Assembly (NCBI GenBank): GCA_029817715.1
Contig: JARUPY010000085.1
Location: 2,046,001 to 2,110,000, forward strand
DNA length: 64,000 bases
Reading direction: 5' to 3'
Origin: Melastoma dodecandrum
Taxonomy: Eukaryota > Streptophyta > Magnoliopsida > Myrtales > Melastomataceae
How positions within the stretch are numbered: position 1 is the stretch's first letter; every line of letters starts with the position of its first letter. A program made the translations under genes and the position numbers. The notes below the pieces were generated by a model. That model made no database searches. It saw only the letters and a list, made by a program, of their open reading frames with translations, and was not told where the DNA came from. Of this stretch, positions 10,337-26,739 are shown one piece after another.

Positions 10337-11690
10337 CTATGCCATCGTCAGGTGCCGTAGATGTTCCCTGAACACTTCTAACATGCTTGAGAAGGTGACC
10401 ATCCCGGCCAAGCTCCCGTCGTCCTCAATCACCCACACGTAATTCACCCTATGTGCAATTGCCTGGATCATCACCGCCACCAGGGAGCTCCTGGGTTGGC
10501 ACACTATGGCCTCCGACCTCCTCACCATCCTCGCCGAGTAGCTCAACGACCTGTTATACTTCCCCCTGCCCGACAACCTCCTCCTGCCAGGGGAGGTCAA
10601 GAATTCCTCGTCCGAGGACGAGGCCGAGGCCGCCAGGGACGAAGACAAAGAGTTACTCGACTTGCTGTACATTGAGAACTCCTCCAGGAACCCTTCCATG
10701 TCCCTCTCCTTGAGCCTCGCCTCGACCACCCTCACCATGTCCTCCGGGGGACCCCCGCAGTCGATGTACGCCAACAGGTCTCCGCAGGAAAGGACCGCGA
10801 TGGCTGCCGCCACTGTCTCCTCGCAGCAGGCAAGGGTGTACGGGGAGATCTCCCCGATGAGATTGTTGTCGCCGTCCACAACGGCGACAGAGGTCTGGTT
10901 CGCATGTGAGAGGCGAATGGCCTCGAGGGCAGACGAGGCAGGGGAGTGGTAGCCCACGGTCAGAGTCTTGGACGTGATTATCCCGAGGGAGTCGATGGAC
11001 AGCGCGGGTAGTGGGTAGAGGATCCCGATCGAGTTGAGGAGGAAACGAATGATGTCCTCCGAGGTCAGCCAGCAGAACTGGTGGTGACCCTTCTCAGGGG
11101 ATTGCTTCGGATGCAGTTTCCTCCTCGAGCCGGTCCCGCGGCCTCTTTGGATTGGAACAACCAAGGTTTGAGCACCTTTCAGAATCAGGTCAATGGCTTC
11201 TAGCAAGCTGTCACGAAATTAAAAAAAAAAATAACATCATCAGTTCGCTGTCCGCAAGCTTTCACGAGAATATGACAATCCCAGAATAGAAATCAAAATC
11301 AGACCTGCCGTTGGCTTCAACGTGGGCGACACGAGCAGGGGATTTGGGCAGGAGAACGGAGACGGGGGCCCTCAGAGCAGCGGAGGGAGACAAGAGGTGT
11401 TTCTCCTCGGACAGATAACATATGACATCGACCATGCAAAGCTTCCCGACGCAGCGGCAAGCGCCCTCCTTGTTCTCCTCCCCTTCCTCCTCCTCCTCCT
11501 CCTCCTCCACGGACAGGACCCTGTCACAGAAGCAGCAGCAGCGGCAGATCCAGACGCTGACGCAGCCGTCCCGAGAGTTCCTAAGGGCAATCAGGGCATC
11601 TCCGATGGTGGAATCCGCGGGGATGGACAGCACCGGGGGCTTCCCGAGGCAGAGGTCGGATACCTTGTGGGACAACAATCCAACTGCCAT
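10337..11690 (-). CDS. CBS domain-containing protein, CBSX5-like
   Basis: Two exons, 11305-11690 and 10337-11207, giving 418 aa. The start MAVGLLSHKVSDLCLGKPP matches the conserved N-terminus of the plant CBSX5/CBSX6 group; an in-frame ATG 70 codons upstream is ignored because that stretch is basic low complexity and contains the TATA box. Paired CBS motifs are visible: residues after PADSTIGDALIALRNSRDG in the first half, SLLEAIDLILKGAQTLVVPI at the splice junction, then SALEAIRLSHANQTSVAVVDGDN and a last CBS repeat ending VWVIEDDGSLAGMVTFSSML. CBS pairs usually bind adenosine nucleotides; the target of this subgroup is not known to me. An acidic Glu run and a Ser-rich linker are plant-typical insertions. 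Confidence 0.9.
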
Positions 11691-11816
11691 GCAAGGGCGG
11701 GGAAAACACCGAAAGGATCGGCTTCCTCTTTTTAATGGGGTTTGGGTCGGAATTGCGGGGGGGAGAGATGGTTTCGAGACTCGGGCGGATGATGATGAAG
11801 ACGGAGATCGCCTTCC

Positions 11817-11826
11817 CTTATATAGG
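11817..11826 (-). promoter_or_regulatory. TATA box of the CBSX5-like gene
   Basis: Minus-strand CCTATATAAG lies about 127 bp upstream of the chosen ATG, a normal distance for a leader of roughly 95 nt. This supports the downstream start codon. Confidence 0.6.
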
Positions 11827-14800
11827 AGGGAGAAAGACAATTGGCGTCGTCGTCGTCGTCCTTGTTGGGAAGAGTAGTGATCAGATACGGTGCGGACCAC
11901 GGGACGTTATTATAGATATCAAATCTCCTTTTTAATAATAATTATTAATATTATTATTCGCCATATGTTGATTTAGTGAGGCAATACCTTGGAGCCCCAT
12001 TCCCTCCCTCAAATTGTTTTCGGGTCGTGGTTTGCTTATCAATCCCTTTCTCGTTTCCTCCCCTCCCAAACAAAGGTCTGGTTTCGTCATCAATTAAGCA
12101 AATGCATACATTTAATTAAAAGAATTTGGTTGACCACCCTCTTTTTTCCCACCTTGCCCTTTTGGTGACGTCGTAGTGAGGTCGCAAAATGGTAGTCGAT
12201 TATTTACAAGCTCCAACCAGTCCTGGGTCTCATTTATTTAATCAACTAAAATCAGATGCATGATAAGATTTTGGACTCCCTGTACTAAACTCCAATCTAA
12301 TATAATGTAAGTTTTTATATTTGTGGACGGGCGTGGGACGTACCCCGACACGTAAAAGATGTTTTAACCCTAATCGAGTAGCTGGTGGGGAAGACGCAAT
12401 GCCAAGAGAAAACAAAAACCTGCGTACGATATTTACGAGGGATGGAGAAGGAGTTTTGGACATTAAATTGTCCGGGGACCATGGGGACACGTCGCGATGG
12501 CCGCGGAATGGGCGGACCCACCCGTGGAACCGTCCGTAACACGGCCATCGTACTACACCAATGGCGACCGGCCGAGACGAGGGTCCCTCTGGAACAATCT
12601 CGTGGTTGTCAATAGGTTTTACGAGTTAGCCAGTGGTCTGGCATGAAGAGAATCAGCACCTTGTCGAGGATTTATTCCCTTCGTCCATTTTCGCGACCTA
12701 AACAATTGTATCACGGAACGTAACCAGTCCCCCCACCCCCACCACGAAGTAAAGCAGACAAATCATCCGTTGACACATTACGCCGAAAATAACTATACTT
12801 CCAAAGGCGATTCGACGGTGAGCTCATGCTTTATTCAATCGTCCCATTAAAGCTCGATTCCGACCGACGGGCTGATTGGACAGAGAGTAGTTGTTCACTG
12901 GGTGGGTGAGCCGTGAAACGGCCAGTGACGTCGCGAAACGCGGCGGACGTGAACAACTAGGCACGGTATGTCCACATGTTTTTATCATTAATAACCAAAG
13001 TAATCATCATTGATAAGATTAAAGCGATGATGATGACGATGATAGGGGGTTGGGTTTTTTCATGCATTATCAAATTTATGACATTGAGGTAGAACAAGGG
13101 CATCTTTATCATGGTAAACGGTGGTGGGATGATGGTTTCGTCATATTGTTGTCTTGGTCATGTGTGTGTGGAGCCGCCCTGCTCTTAATATTACCTGCAG
13201 CTTATTATAATCACCTGTTATAAAATCACAAAAATTCAAGCTAATTATTATTATTATCATTATGGTAGTAGTTGGATCGCCGTACACAGACTTCGAGAAT
13301 ATGAACATATATGTAGCTTCTTTTAATAAATTCAAGTGGGGTTGTTCCTCCGGGCAAGAAGGATTGGTTGAGAAGAGAGGTCGCTTATCTCCCCCACCCC
13401 AACCCCAAAAGAAAAGAACCAAAATCATTCATTCTCATCATCAATTCTTATCTACCCAGTGTTCATCGTTTCAGAGGTGGTGTTTGGCCTTCGTCGGGTG
13501 GAGTCAGTGTCGGGGGGGACCTGCTAGGGAGTCACATGCTCTCTGCAGAGAGAGGAACGTCTGACCAACCACGGGAGGGACGAAAGTGTCTTCTAGTTCT
13601 GGGTTTCCCTCTCATATTCTTCCTTGCTGCCCTCTTTACTCTTCTGGGGATGAAACATAAGCTGAATTTCGATCAAGTCTTGTGGGCCACGATGCTCTTT
13701 CATTATGTGTTGACAGCATTAGCCTTAGCCTATAGAAAGAGAGACCCCCTATCAATGATTGTTTCCCCTCAAGACCTTTTTCTTTTTGACATATTATTTA
13801 TATATATCACCATGTGCATAAACAGGGACAAGACAACAACAAAATAGTACAATAATTGGTTGACCCCTACACCTAAACAAAACTACGTGTAGCACCTTTT
13901 TTTTTTAAATATTCAATCACCAGCTATTACAACGCAAGTCATCGTCTCAGCTTATTATCTAATTTCATTGGTTTGGTTAAGCTTTTGCGGATATCATTGG
14001 AGGGAAAATCCTGCTTCCTTCTTTTCATGAGATTTTTTCCCCAATTTCCCAACTTATTTTTTTACTAAACTCGCCATAGAAAGAACGCGTCATCATCATG
14101 CAGAAGGAGACGAAAAGGGAGCATGTGGGCATTGTTTTTGGGACCAGAAAAAGAGAAAAATCCCTGCAGCTTAAGGGAGATATGGAAGATTTCGAGAAGA
14201 TGAGTCCATGTGGACAGCTCCTGTCCGTACTTCTCACATGGAGAGGCAGGGAGGGGTTTCTTGGACAAGCATTGCCAAAATGCCATTGGCTATGGATGCT
14301 GTAGGAGAAGAACCACGAGGAATTTGTACAACATTGACGAGGCTTCTGGAGAAAAAGAGAGGTGGGCTTATCTCGTGTGAACTGGGGGGCATCCAATTCA
14401 AAATCCGGCTAACGATAGATAACTGCACGTTGTGCTTTTGATAAGCACGACAAGTTATGGAACGGGCGGCTGCTACTTCTCTGTCTTAGGGCGGGTTGAG
14501 TGGTCTGAGTATCCCCCCATTGTTGTTCGTATACGGCCGTCCGCCAACCAGACATATTACATCGTGTGTCCGGTGAGAAAAACACAAACAAGCCGTCGTC
14601 ATCCCTGACTCACCACCTCCTGTTACATGTAATATTCATGATAATGCCATTCGATTCTAGAATGGTTTTGCAACACGTGACTATTTTATTATTTCCTACT
14701 ATCAGCCCAGCCGCGCCGACCGTTGAGTGAATTGGATCTTAGTGGCCCATGGGCCTGAATCAAATCGGCCCAACTGTCTCCGGGACCCTCGGGACTGCCT

Positions 14801-15047
14801 AACTCGTATTCAAGGCTTCCCTGGTCACCCGCTACCAGGACGATCTCAGGCCGTGATCCGAGATTGTTCCATCTTTGTGATCCCGCTTCTCGGGATTCTG
14901 GATGCGCTTCCTGCTGATTTTGGGCGGATGTTGCCCATTCTATGCTTTCGAGGTGTTTTGCTTTACATGATTGATTTTGGATTCTCTCTGCCCGGCTTTT
15001 CCTGAATTGTTTAATCACTGATTTGTGGGCCTCGATGCATTAGAGTT
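11827..15047. other. Intergenic, 3.2 kb, no convincing gene
   Basis: Upstream region of the CBSX-like gene followed by unassigned sequence. It contains several A/T-rich runs and a short ATT/ATC-rich tract near 13244-13262. A 159-codon open frame at 13368-13847 encodes two hydrophobic stretches, but it has no recognisable family and no intron support; it could be chance. Nothing else supported. Confidence 0.5.
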
Positions 15048-15787
15048 AACTTTATGTTGTAGACGGTCTGGAGTTTATGCTATCGGCGAGGTAGTAGCTA
15101 AGCACGCCAGTGATGAGAGGCAGCTTGGTCCCGGCACGGTATCACCGGCTCACATGGTGAGAAGGTTTATTCTTTCCATGTTATCTGCTATCTATTTGCT
15201 TTATGATGCAGGCCGGTCACTGGGTTTGTAATGACTTCAGAGTGCTGCTGTAGATGATATGATTAAGCATGGAAGACAATTAGGCACTGGAAGAAATATT
15301 AGGGGTCCACACATGGCTTAGCCGGCATCATGCATGTCCTGATGGACATGGAACTCAAACTGAATGAGGCAGAAGATCTGAAAGACACCCTTTGCTACAT
15401 GGTGAGGAACAGATTCGCAAGCGGTAATTATCCTTTGAGTGATGGAAGCAAGTTGATTGTCTCGTCCACTGGTGTCATGGAGCTCCTGCGGTGTCTTTGA
15501 CCCTTACGAAGGCAGCTCAGGTTTGCTCGGCATGGCTTTCCTATTTACTTTACATTGGTGCCGATTCAGAACGCATCAGCGATAATGCCTACGTGTTCCT
15601 TTTATTATACTGCAGGACAGGAGACAGGAAGTGCTTACATCGGGCCAAAGTCTTCGCTTACCTCCTCCTTTCACGAGAGAGCGCTTAAGCTCATATCACA
15701 GGGGAAGATGCACGGCGGAGATCAGCCCTTCTCTTCATGGACATAGTAGATCCACCTACCGCCAGGTTTCCCACTTACGAACTCTAA
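15048..15787 (+). pseudogene. LanC-like protein (GCR2/GCL family) pseudogene fragment
   Basis: Scattered, frame-shifted pieces match plant LanC-like proteins in the right order: RSGVYAIGEVVAKHASDE (from about 15061), AVDDMIKHGRQLG (about 15243), a stretch equivalent to HGLAGIMHVLMDMEL, then CYMVRNRFASGNYPLSDG and LVHWCHGAPAVSLTLTKAA (to about 15520), SDNAYVFLLLY, LISQGKMHGGDQPFS and the C-terminal DPPTARFPTYEL with its stop at 15785-15787. The first zinc-ligand segment WCHG remains, but the second (GICHGISG in relatives) is deleted. There are at least three frame changes, an in-frame TAG at the KKYWG position and large deletions. Intron-like sequence remains, so this is a decayed gene and not a retrocopy. 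Confidence 0.8.
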
Positions 15788-16163
15788 GTAGAGACTTTTC
15801 CTCCGATATTAATTCCAACGGCTGCATGGTTAGCGTAGTCTACGAAGATCACGTTGCATGCTTCTGGCTTGTAACATCTCTGCAGTAGCTGCTAAAGAAT
15901 TTTGAATTTATGAATACAAGAAGAGCAAAGCTAGTAACTCTCAAGACTCTACAATTCCCGCCAACTGATTTTCAGTATGTTTGTCTTCTCCCTGTTTTCT
16001 TTTTCGTAATCTTTTTTTTTTCTTTTGGGTATTTTTACAGACCCATTTTTCTTGGTTTGCCACATCTCTGAAAGAATGTCAGCTGTGCATAGCACTGTAC
16101 AGTTAAACCAACCACGAGATGGACTTTGCACAACTCCGGGGTGGTCTTAACGGGCATTAAGCC
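15788..16163. other. Intergenic between LanC-like remnant and WD40 gene
   Basis: Probable 3' untranslated region of the WD40 gene (minus strand) with a T-rich stretch near 16010. No gene seen. Confidence 0.5.
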
Positions 16164-19100
16164 TCAAATTCGAATCGGCAGCCCGAAATTCTGGAAAATC
16201 CTTATCTCGCCTCTTAGGCCAGCTGTCACGATCACCAGACCCCATGCCGACATGCTTTCTGTCATTCCGGCCATGAAATCGATGCCAAGACGAACGCTGC
16301 TCCTGTTCCTGGGTGGCGGAACTAGCTTATCGTCAGTCCAATTGGGTGTAATTCTGTCGAACAAGTAATTGTTGGTCTTGGAGGATATGGTCCCGGAAAG
16401 TGGGCTGTTGCTGCAACCGGATGCTGATCCAGAGCGATTTATATCATTAGCTTCCTCAACGGGTGTAGAGGGGTGATATGCAGTGGAGACTTCATCGGAA
16501 CGGGGATTACTGTCATCTGTTTCAAAGGAGTCTTGCAGCCCCCAAGAGTCGTCGAATCCTGGCCATGGCATGGCAATTGAAACATCTTGAGAATGGAAGT
16601 GTTCGTAGGATCTTGAGACTGTTAGGCCTTTGGTCCTTCCGGTCCGTGAATCCACCTCATGTTTCCATACATATACGTGAGAATCTTCACTAGCTGAGAC
16701 CACGTATCTACCGTTGGCCGTTAGGGAAGCAGAGATTTGGCTGTTGGTGTTGCGAAATCCTGGAAGAAATTCAGATAAATGTACAAATTAGAAAGAACTA
16801 TGCAGCAGAATGATATGTATTAATTCATTCTCAAACGGGTGAAGGACCAGCTCCGAACCTTTGAACTTGTGGACCAAGTCAGTACCATCGACAACCCTGA
16901 TTCGTGAATCGGCAGATGTAATGACAACTTCAGAAGAACTGCCTGATACAAACTGTTAAATGAAAAGAACTATGAGCGGGTCTGCTACATATTCAATCCC
17001 AGGATAGTTTTGCGTGGATGAGCAGACCACTGCAAGGAAACATTCTTCACCTGGAAGCCTGTAATCTTCCTGAGGTGGGATTTCTTCTTTCTATTCTGTA
17101 GATTAATTTGACTCCTCTGCACCAGCTTGTTCTCTGCCAAACAGGCCGTCGGACATCTCAGTAACGAACAACACCGGACTGGAAAGAGTTCAGAGTGAAC
17201 GCAGAAGAGAATTACAAATTCATGGGATCGTAACTCACCAGATGTGTCATAAAGCCGGCAAGTCCCTTTATAAGAACCAACCAATGCTCCCTAATGAGAG
17301 AAGCCAAAGAAGCCGCCGGTACATTATGCCAGATCTCACACATAAACGTTGGGAAATCCTGGAAGAACATTTGGAATCCATACCTGACCGTCAGGTGTAT
17401 AACAAGCAGCGGTGACCATCTCATGGAAGTCGCTCCAGTCAACAACTTGACCATCGAGCATGCTCCAAATTCGTACTTTACCATCCAGTGATCCACTAAT
17501 GAAGAATTTATCCTCTACTGGATTAAACTGGATACATGTTACTGCAACAGCAAAGTGATAATTGCAGATTCCGTTAGAACAAACGCACATGGGGCCAATT
17601 CAGAAGGCTTGAAGATGAATTTTGCATCCTTCTCTCCCCCCAGTTTTCTTCTTTTTTATGCTGAGCAAGTTTCATGTGCTCACCAAAATCATTGTGTCGA
17701 AATATCTTCAGGCACGATTTGTTCGACAGATGCCAAAGCCGGACTGTCTTGTCCATGGACGATGAAAGCAGGTGCTGCAAACATGCATACTTCAAATCAG
17801 TGACAGTGTCCTCGCTGGTTAGGACTAGCAATGCAGGGGCAGACAAAATGCAAAGTCACACGATGGGTCGGTACTCATGATCGACGATTGGTTAAATCCC
17901 TCTAGTTCAGCATTAGGATCTTATATCAAGATTGTAGAAACATTGAATCAAAATGATAGGAACAAACCTGAGATCTAGCCCAGGAGAGGTCAAGAACATC
18001 CTGATCATGTCCTTCAAATGAGCATAACGGCTTGTCAGAAAGTGCAAACACCATGTCTGGGATGAGGATATGGTCTGGGCTTAACGACTTCCTGCTTGTA
18101 GATGCTCTTCCCCGTCTCCTCTTCTCGAAGCTATCCCTGACAGGAGACATCGCCGACAGCTCTGGGGATCCATTGACTCCCAATATAATGCTTATGTTTC
18201 CATCCTCTGGTTTCTCCAACAGCAACTCTCCCTTCCTCTCAGACTCAACAACTTTCCAAACATGGATTACGCAATCCTCGCCAGCACTGGCAAGAAATTT
18301 ACCATCCAAACTGAACTTTACAGCCCAAATGGATCCGCCATGTGCCTTTATTTCTTGCGTCTTATATAATGCAGACAGCTCTTTACTTGATTTTCCGTAT
18401 TGCCTAACCTTGACCTTCTCTGGACCATGAAAAGCATCCTGGCTGTCATCTGTGGCGGAACTCGATCTTCTGCCGCCTCTTTCAGATGACGTGTCCCTCT
18501 CGTCACTGCTTCTCCTCTCTTTGTGGGCACCGGTCACTGTACTCGCAAAATTGAAACTCTTGAACCAACTGCCTCTCTTCTTCATCTTCGAGACAATTCC
18601 ACCTGCCTGCACCCCATTCGCATCCCTATCTTCCTTCTTGCCTTCTTCAAAGTTTTGCCTCCTCATCAACTCCTGAACAATGGGAGAGTGCCCGACGCTA
18701 ATCTCGAACTCCTCAAATGTCAATTGCCTGCCGGTTTCGACTTCCTTTAATTTGTTCCATGTACCATCCTCCCTAAATTCATTCACAACGAACTCTTTTC
18801 CATCGTCGAGATTCTTAATCCTGCAAACAGCCGTATCCTCAACCTCTCCTTCATCAGTCAACCCCTCACCGCAATTCCTGTCAACAGCCATTGTGTTGCC
18901 CCTAATCTCATCCAAATTCTCACAATTCCTGGACGTCGGCTGTGTACAATGATGGACAGTTCCAAGCATAAAAGCATCCCCATTCTCAAAATTATTTCGA
19001 CTATTTACAGAACAACCTATGCTACTATTCCCCCTAAAATTACAATCACTGCCTGCACCGCTACCAATAGAATGGATCAACGTCGAACCGGACGAAAAAC

Positions 19101-19509
19101 AAACAGAATGCGTAGAATCCGACCCTCTCGACCGGTCCCCTCCGTCACTGAATCCTGCTAACCAATCTGATGACCCCGAATGCCCGATATCGCCTATGCC
19201 CGGATCCTGTCCTCGCCTCCCCCGCGAAACTGACGCGCTACTGTCCAGACCCATTTCGCAGAGCAGCCGAGATCGGCGCTCCGACACAGAAGACCCGACT
19301 GAGGTCCAAATATCATACCCGAAAACGGCGACAGGCCGAATCGACGAGCTCACGCCGAAGCCTGGTTCCTCGCACTCGTCCTCGGAGTTGGAACACGGAC
19401 AGGAGGATGACGACATCAGACGGTCTAGGGATTCATAGTACTCCTCCTCTTCCTCTTCTTCTGCCTCGTCTCTCTGTTCCGTTATTCCCGTCACCTCCAT
19501 CGAAGTCAT
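16164..19509 (-). CDS. WD40-repeat protein, WDR44-like
   Basis: Seven exons: 17968-19509, 17684-17774, 17384-17541, 17239-17290, 17051-17133, 16859-16952 and 16164-16759; 871 aa with all junctions in phase. The long N-terminal half is acidic and low-complexity (EEEEEEEYYESLDRLMSSS), then a basic/Ser-rich linker. The WD40 repeats begin at IKAHGGSIWAVKFSLDGKF and continue through FEGHDQDVLDLSWA, LLSSSMDKTVRLWHL, FFISGSLDGKVRIWSM, GALVGSYKGTCRLYD, SADSRIRVVDG and VVSASEDSHVYVWKHEV. Human WDR44 binds Rab11; whether plant homologues do is not shown here. The ATG at 19509 (or 19500) was chosen because relatives start near the EEEEYYESLDR motif; the frame stays open upstream to 19944, so a longer N-terminus is possible. 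Confidence 0.9.
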
Positions 19510-21589
19510 CACAGCGTGGAACGGAGTAAACGCATTTTCATCAAACAGTAATCGATCGAACCCCGCACCCAACGCCCGGATCGCGGGAGGGAAGCAGCAC
19601 AAAAGACCCCACCCTTTTTCCCCTTCCTCGACTACACACACTACGCGACGAGAGAAATAGACGAAGAAGAAAAGCAGTTTCGAGAGATTCAGATCCGATG
19701 ACGAGATGTCTACCCTCTCTTTTCTGGGTCGATTAAAGATTGAAACTTTTGCCGGTAATTTCGTCGACCGTAACTTTGGACCGGTCCGGATCAATCCCGA
19801 GCAGGATTTGTTTGTTTGTGTCTCTAGGAGAGGTGGTGGGTTTTGACTGTTTTTTATCTTTGCCCGGTGAAATAGCTTCTCTCTCTTTGTGGTTTTATAA
19901 AAACACGTATTCCGAAATCGTCCGAGGTTTTTTGTTGTGCGCATTATTTCCGGCTGTTATGATAATTACAAGGAAAGTTGACAACTGGACATTTACTCAT
20001 GCTAGAAAGTTTCGATTTTCTTCTCGTTTTAAATCCTGTCAAATAACTACACATCCGTTTAGATAGCAATCAGAACTCATTCAATCACTGTTTTAATTAG
20101 TTTTTTTTTAAATATTATAAAAAATAATCTCCACCATTTCAAAATTTTCCAAAAAATTCAAATTAATGTTTATGATTTTAAACTCTCTTTTTTGAAATAT
20201 TTATAATTTTTTATATTTAATATCATTTTGATCAAAAGTTTTTCAAAAAGTCTATAATAAAGAAGTCTGCTTAAAGAATAATTCTAAAGTTAATTTCATT
20301 TTTTAAATAGAATATTAAAGTTTATTTTAAAATTATTTTGCTTTTTAAACTAGAAAATATAGTAACGTGTCATGTTTCCAAAATAAATGTGAAATCGACT
20401 CGGAATTTAAAAAGTACGACGAGTATATCTCGAGATTTCAATTGTAACTTTAGAATTAATTTCGAAAAAAATAAGTGGACAGATTATTATAAATTAATAT
20501 TGAATTATTTTTGTTAATATAAAAATTGTGATATATTATTATATATATTAATTTTTAAAAATTACTCTCCGGTTAACATTTAAAAAATAAAACATGAAAA
20601 AGGGCGAGTTTTCCAGGATGGACATGGACTGGGACGGGAGAGAGATGGAGATTGGGAAGATGTGATGTAGATAAGATATTCATTCCTTCAATCAATAATA
20701 ATAGCACATTAACAACTGCCCCCTCTTAAATAGGCGGCGTGGATTGTATTCTTTGTTGCTTCTCATATTAATGAAAACGTCCCCCCCACATACACACATT
20801 TTTAGATATCGTACAGAAACAAATGCCCTTTACTCATCAGCCCATACAAAAATGAGTTGTCTTGTTGTTGGTTGTTGCCCCTATAAAGCAATTCATATCG
20901 CAGGAAATAAAGAGAGAGAGCCATCTCCTCATCCTCGTCCGTACTAACGAAACAAAAGGATGTTTGTTTGTCGTTCAATTGAGGTGGACAGAGGGCTAAG
21001 CAAGTAGTAAGTAGAGTAGGGAGTTTGTAGACCATCCCATCCATCAGGCTTCCTTCCATCTCCATCTCCCTCTCCCCCTTCCGACAATAAAATTACTGCT
21101 AGACTTTTTTAGTGAAATGACGTCCTTACTTAAACAATAACTCAACCCTATCATCTCTCCATTAATTCCCCTCCTTACACTTGAAGGTAATGTAAATTTA
21201 ATTTAATTCCTCCTGTTTCCTACTCATTAATTATTAGGTTATATTTATAATGTAATGATGTAAGGGGACATTCCAGGCTTAATTGAATTAAGGATATGAT
21301 TTATGTCTTTTAGGGGATGCAAACAGTATTTCACTTGATGAAATTTGTAGCATTTTAAGGGTTATTATGTAATTAAAGATTTTAAATTAGTATCGAGATT
21401 TATAAGTCTTTCCAACCATTTCAAAATTTTATACAAAACTCTTTTTGAACAGATCAACATGCAAGAGCGTTTTAACAGGAGCTTAAACAAGCTTTTAGGG
21501 TGATAACACGGCCATGTTCGCCGCGCCTGAGTCTCTGGCGGACACAAAGATACAAGGAAACCGGTGGATGGCGGTGAGGTAATGTTGGT
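19510..21589. other. Intergenic, 2.1 kb, AT-rich
   Basis: Leader and promoter of the WD40 gene up to about 20 kb. A markedly AT-rich stretch of about 500 bp follows (20.08-20.6 kb) with long A and T runs and TATATATTA stretches, then the 3' flank of the DUF1218 gene. No gene, tRNA or clear repeat family seen. Confidence 0.5.
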
Positions 21590-22424
21590 TTACTTGTACG
21601 TCCCTAATCTGACCCCTGCTTCGCCTCCTCCGTGGGCCTGGAAGCTGTCGCTGGCCTTGGAGTAACACAGGTAGTACAGCTCGGAGGTGATCGCGGCGAA
21701 GAACACAAAGGCCGCTCCTGCCCCGAACACGCCCTTCCTCAGGGTCTGGCATGACGGGGGGTTCTCGCCGAATATGGTCCTGTACTTGGTGTGGTACGCG
21801 TTCCTGATCGATCCCCCGAACAGACACAGTTCCGCGATGGTAAAGCATATCCTGAAAATATAAAGCCAAAACTAGGAGTTATGAACACGGGCTCGTGGTT
21901 TAATATGGACCCTTATTCTTCGTCGTACCAGCAGGCGATGAAGAGGATGATGGCCCAAGCACGGGATCCAGTGGGGCTGAGGGCCTTGCCGCAGCAGAAG
22001 CATCTGCTGGCTATCATGATGAGTATCTGGCTGGCAAGTAACAGCACAAACGCACCGACCCCATAGCCGGTAGCGACATCAGAGTTGTACACACAGTAAT
22101 TGTAGTTCAGCTCACTGTCCTGCACGATCGTGGCCTGTGGAATGGAAACAAGCAGAGCATCGAAGCATTATTCGGCATCGGTGGGAAAAGCCAGAGGATC
22201 CCATTGGCTATAAAAGAAATCCTGTCCCTCGACATCATACGCTCTACTAACTAAGCAAAGAGATCAGATCTGAACATATCCTACAGCAAAAAAAAAATAA
22301 AATAAAAAAATTCAATAACGAAAATTCGACTCACTGTGCTCCTCCTGCGCTCAGCGGCAACGGCGAGTCCAAAGGCAATGAGGTCGAAGACGAACGTAAC
22401 AATGAACACCAGCTTCGAAGCCAT
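21590..22424 (-). CDS. DUF1218 family four-helix membrane protein
   Basis: Three exons, 22335-22424, 21929-22134 and 21590-21851; 185 aa, all junctions in phase. Starts MASKLVFIVTFVFDLIAFGL, a signal-anchor or first membrane helix. Further hydrophobic segments follow at GVGAFVLLLASQILIMI, AWAIILFIACWICFTIAEL and VFGAGAAFVFFAAITSELYYL. Conserved cysteines of the family are present (NYNYCVYNS, RCFCCGK, NPPSCQTLRKGVF). Some Arabidopsis DUF1218 members (MWL1/2) affect cell-wall lignin; others, including the VCC group, affect vein patterning. The biochemical role is unknown. Confidence 0.93.
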
Positions 22425-22490
22425 CTATCTCCGATCTCCCTTACAAGAATCCGCGTAAAGAAACGAATCCCGAGATCGGGTAGCTGTGTT

Positions 22491-22500
22491 CTATATATAC
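22491..22500 (-). promoter_or_regulatory. TATA box of the DUF1218 gene
   Basis: GTATATATAG on the minus strand, about 67-76 bp before the ATG, leaves a short leader of about 40 nt. Confidence 0.6.
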
Positions 22501-23335
22501 CCAAGTCGAGAGGAGAGGAGGAATCAAACGGTGGTTGCGCGTGTTGGGTGGAGGGTAGGGGGGGTCATGGTCAAGTGCTTTGCTTACATGTGAAAAATAT
22601 TATAGATATATCCCAATAACACTCCACCCTCTCCATTACAAGATTTAATAAGTTTGCACATGGAAATTCGACTCCTCACCTCACCATGCCATTACCAAGT
22701 GAATATAATATTATGCATATCGCCCGTAAACGACACACTTGTGGAAGTCTGGTCTGGACCATGTAAATAAGAAGGAAAGTGGGACTTTCGATGAGGATTG
22801 TAGGTGACGCAATATTAAAAAGAGCAAAAGGACCATGTGAATGAAACGAGGTGGTGATGCTTGGCTTGGGATCGAAGAACCGGATGCCCTTTTGCGTAAA
22901 GCTTAAGAAGTTCTTCCCATCTTTTCCCATTCTTCCTTCAGCTGGGGCAAAGCAGTATGAACAACATCAACAACAACAGAAGCAGCAGCCAGTGAGACAT
23001 GTTGTGTGACTGTCCGAAGTTGGGGGGCTGTGTTGGTTGGTGTCTGTCATTCGTTGTCTTAATCGTGACATCCTAGCTGGCTGGAACTACACAGACCCAA
23101 GTGCTTGGCGCCTGAGATTCCACCTTCTTCTATTCCCACCTCATTCCCCAATCCAATCCAGTCTAATCATACCCAGAAGAATATAAAACTGCTAGAGGAC
23201 ATAGAAATTCGCATTTGGGAATGGGAACCATTCCCCCCCCCCCCCCGGGGTGATTATTATGCCATAATGCTTCCGGTTTGGTCCCAGCAAATCAGGAAGC
23301 ATAAAAATGTATAGGCCCCACGTCGGGACGGCCCA
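22501..23335. other. Intergenic between DUF1218 and beta-glucosidase
   Basis: Promoter side of DUF1218 and 3' flank of the beta-glucosidase gene. A C14G4 homopolymer block lies at 23233-23250. No gene seen. Confidence 0.5.

Positions 23336-26739
<3,404 letters not shown>

Noticed and set aside
10453..11877. Several plus-strand frames of 70-150 codons across the CBSX-like gene
   Set aside because: Antisense shadows of GC-rich exons; the minus-strand CBS protein explains the region.
13368..13847. 159-codon frame with hydrophobic segments
   Set aside because: No family resemblance, no promoter or splice support; probably chance.
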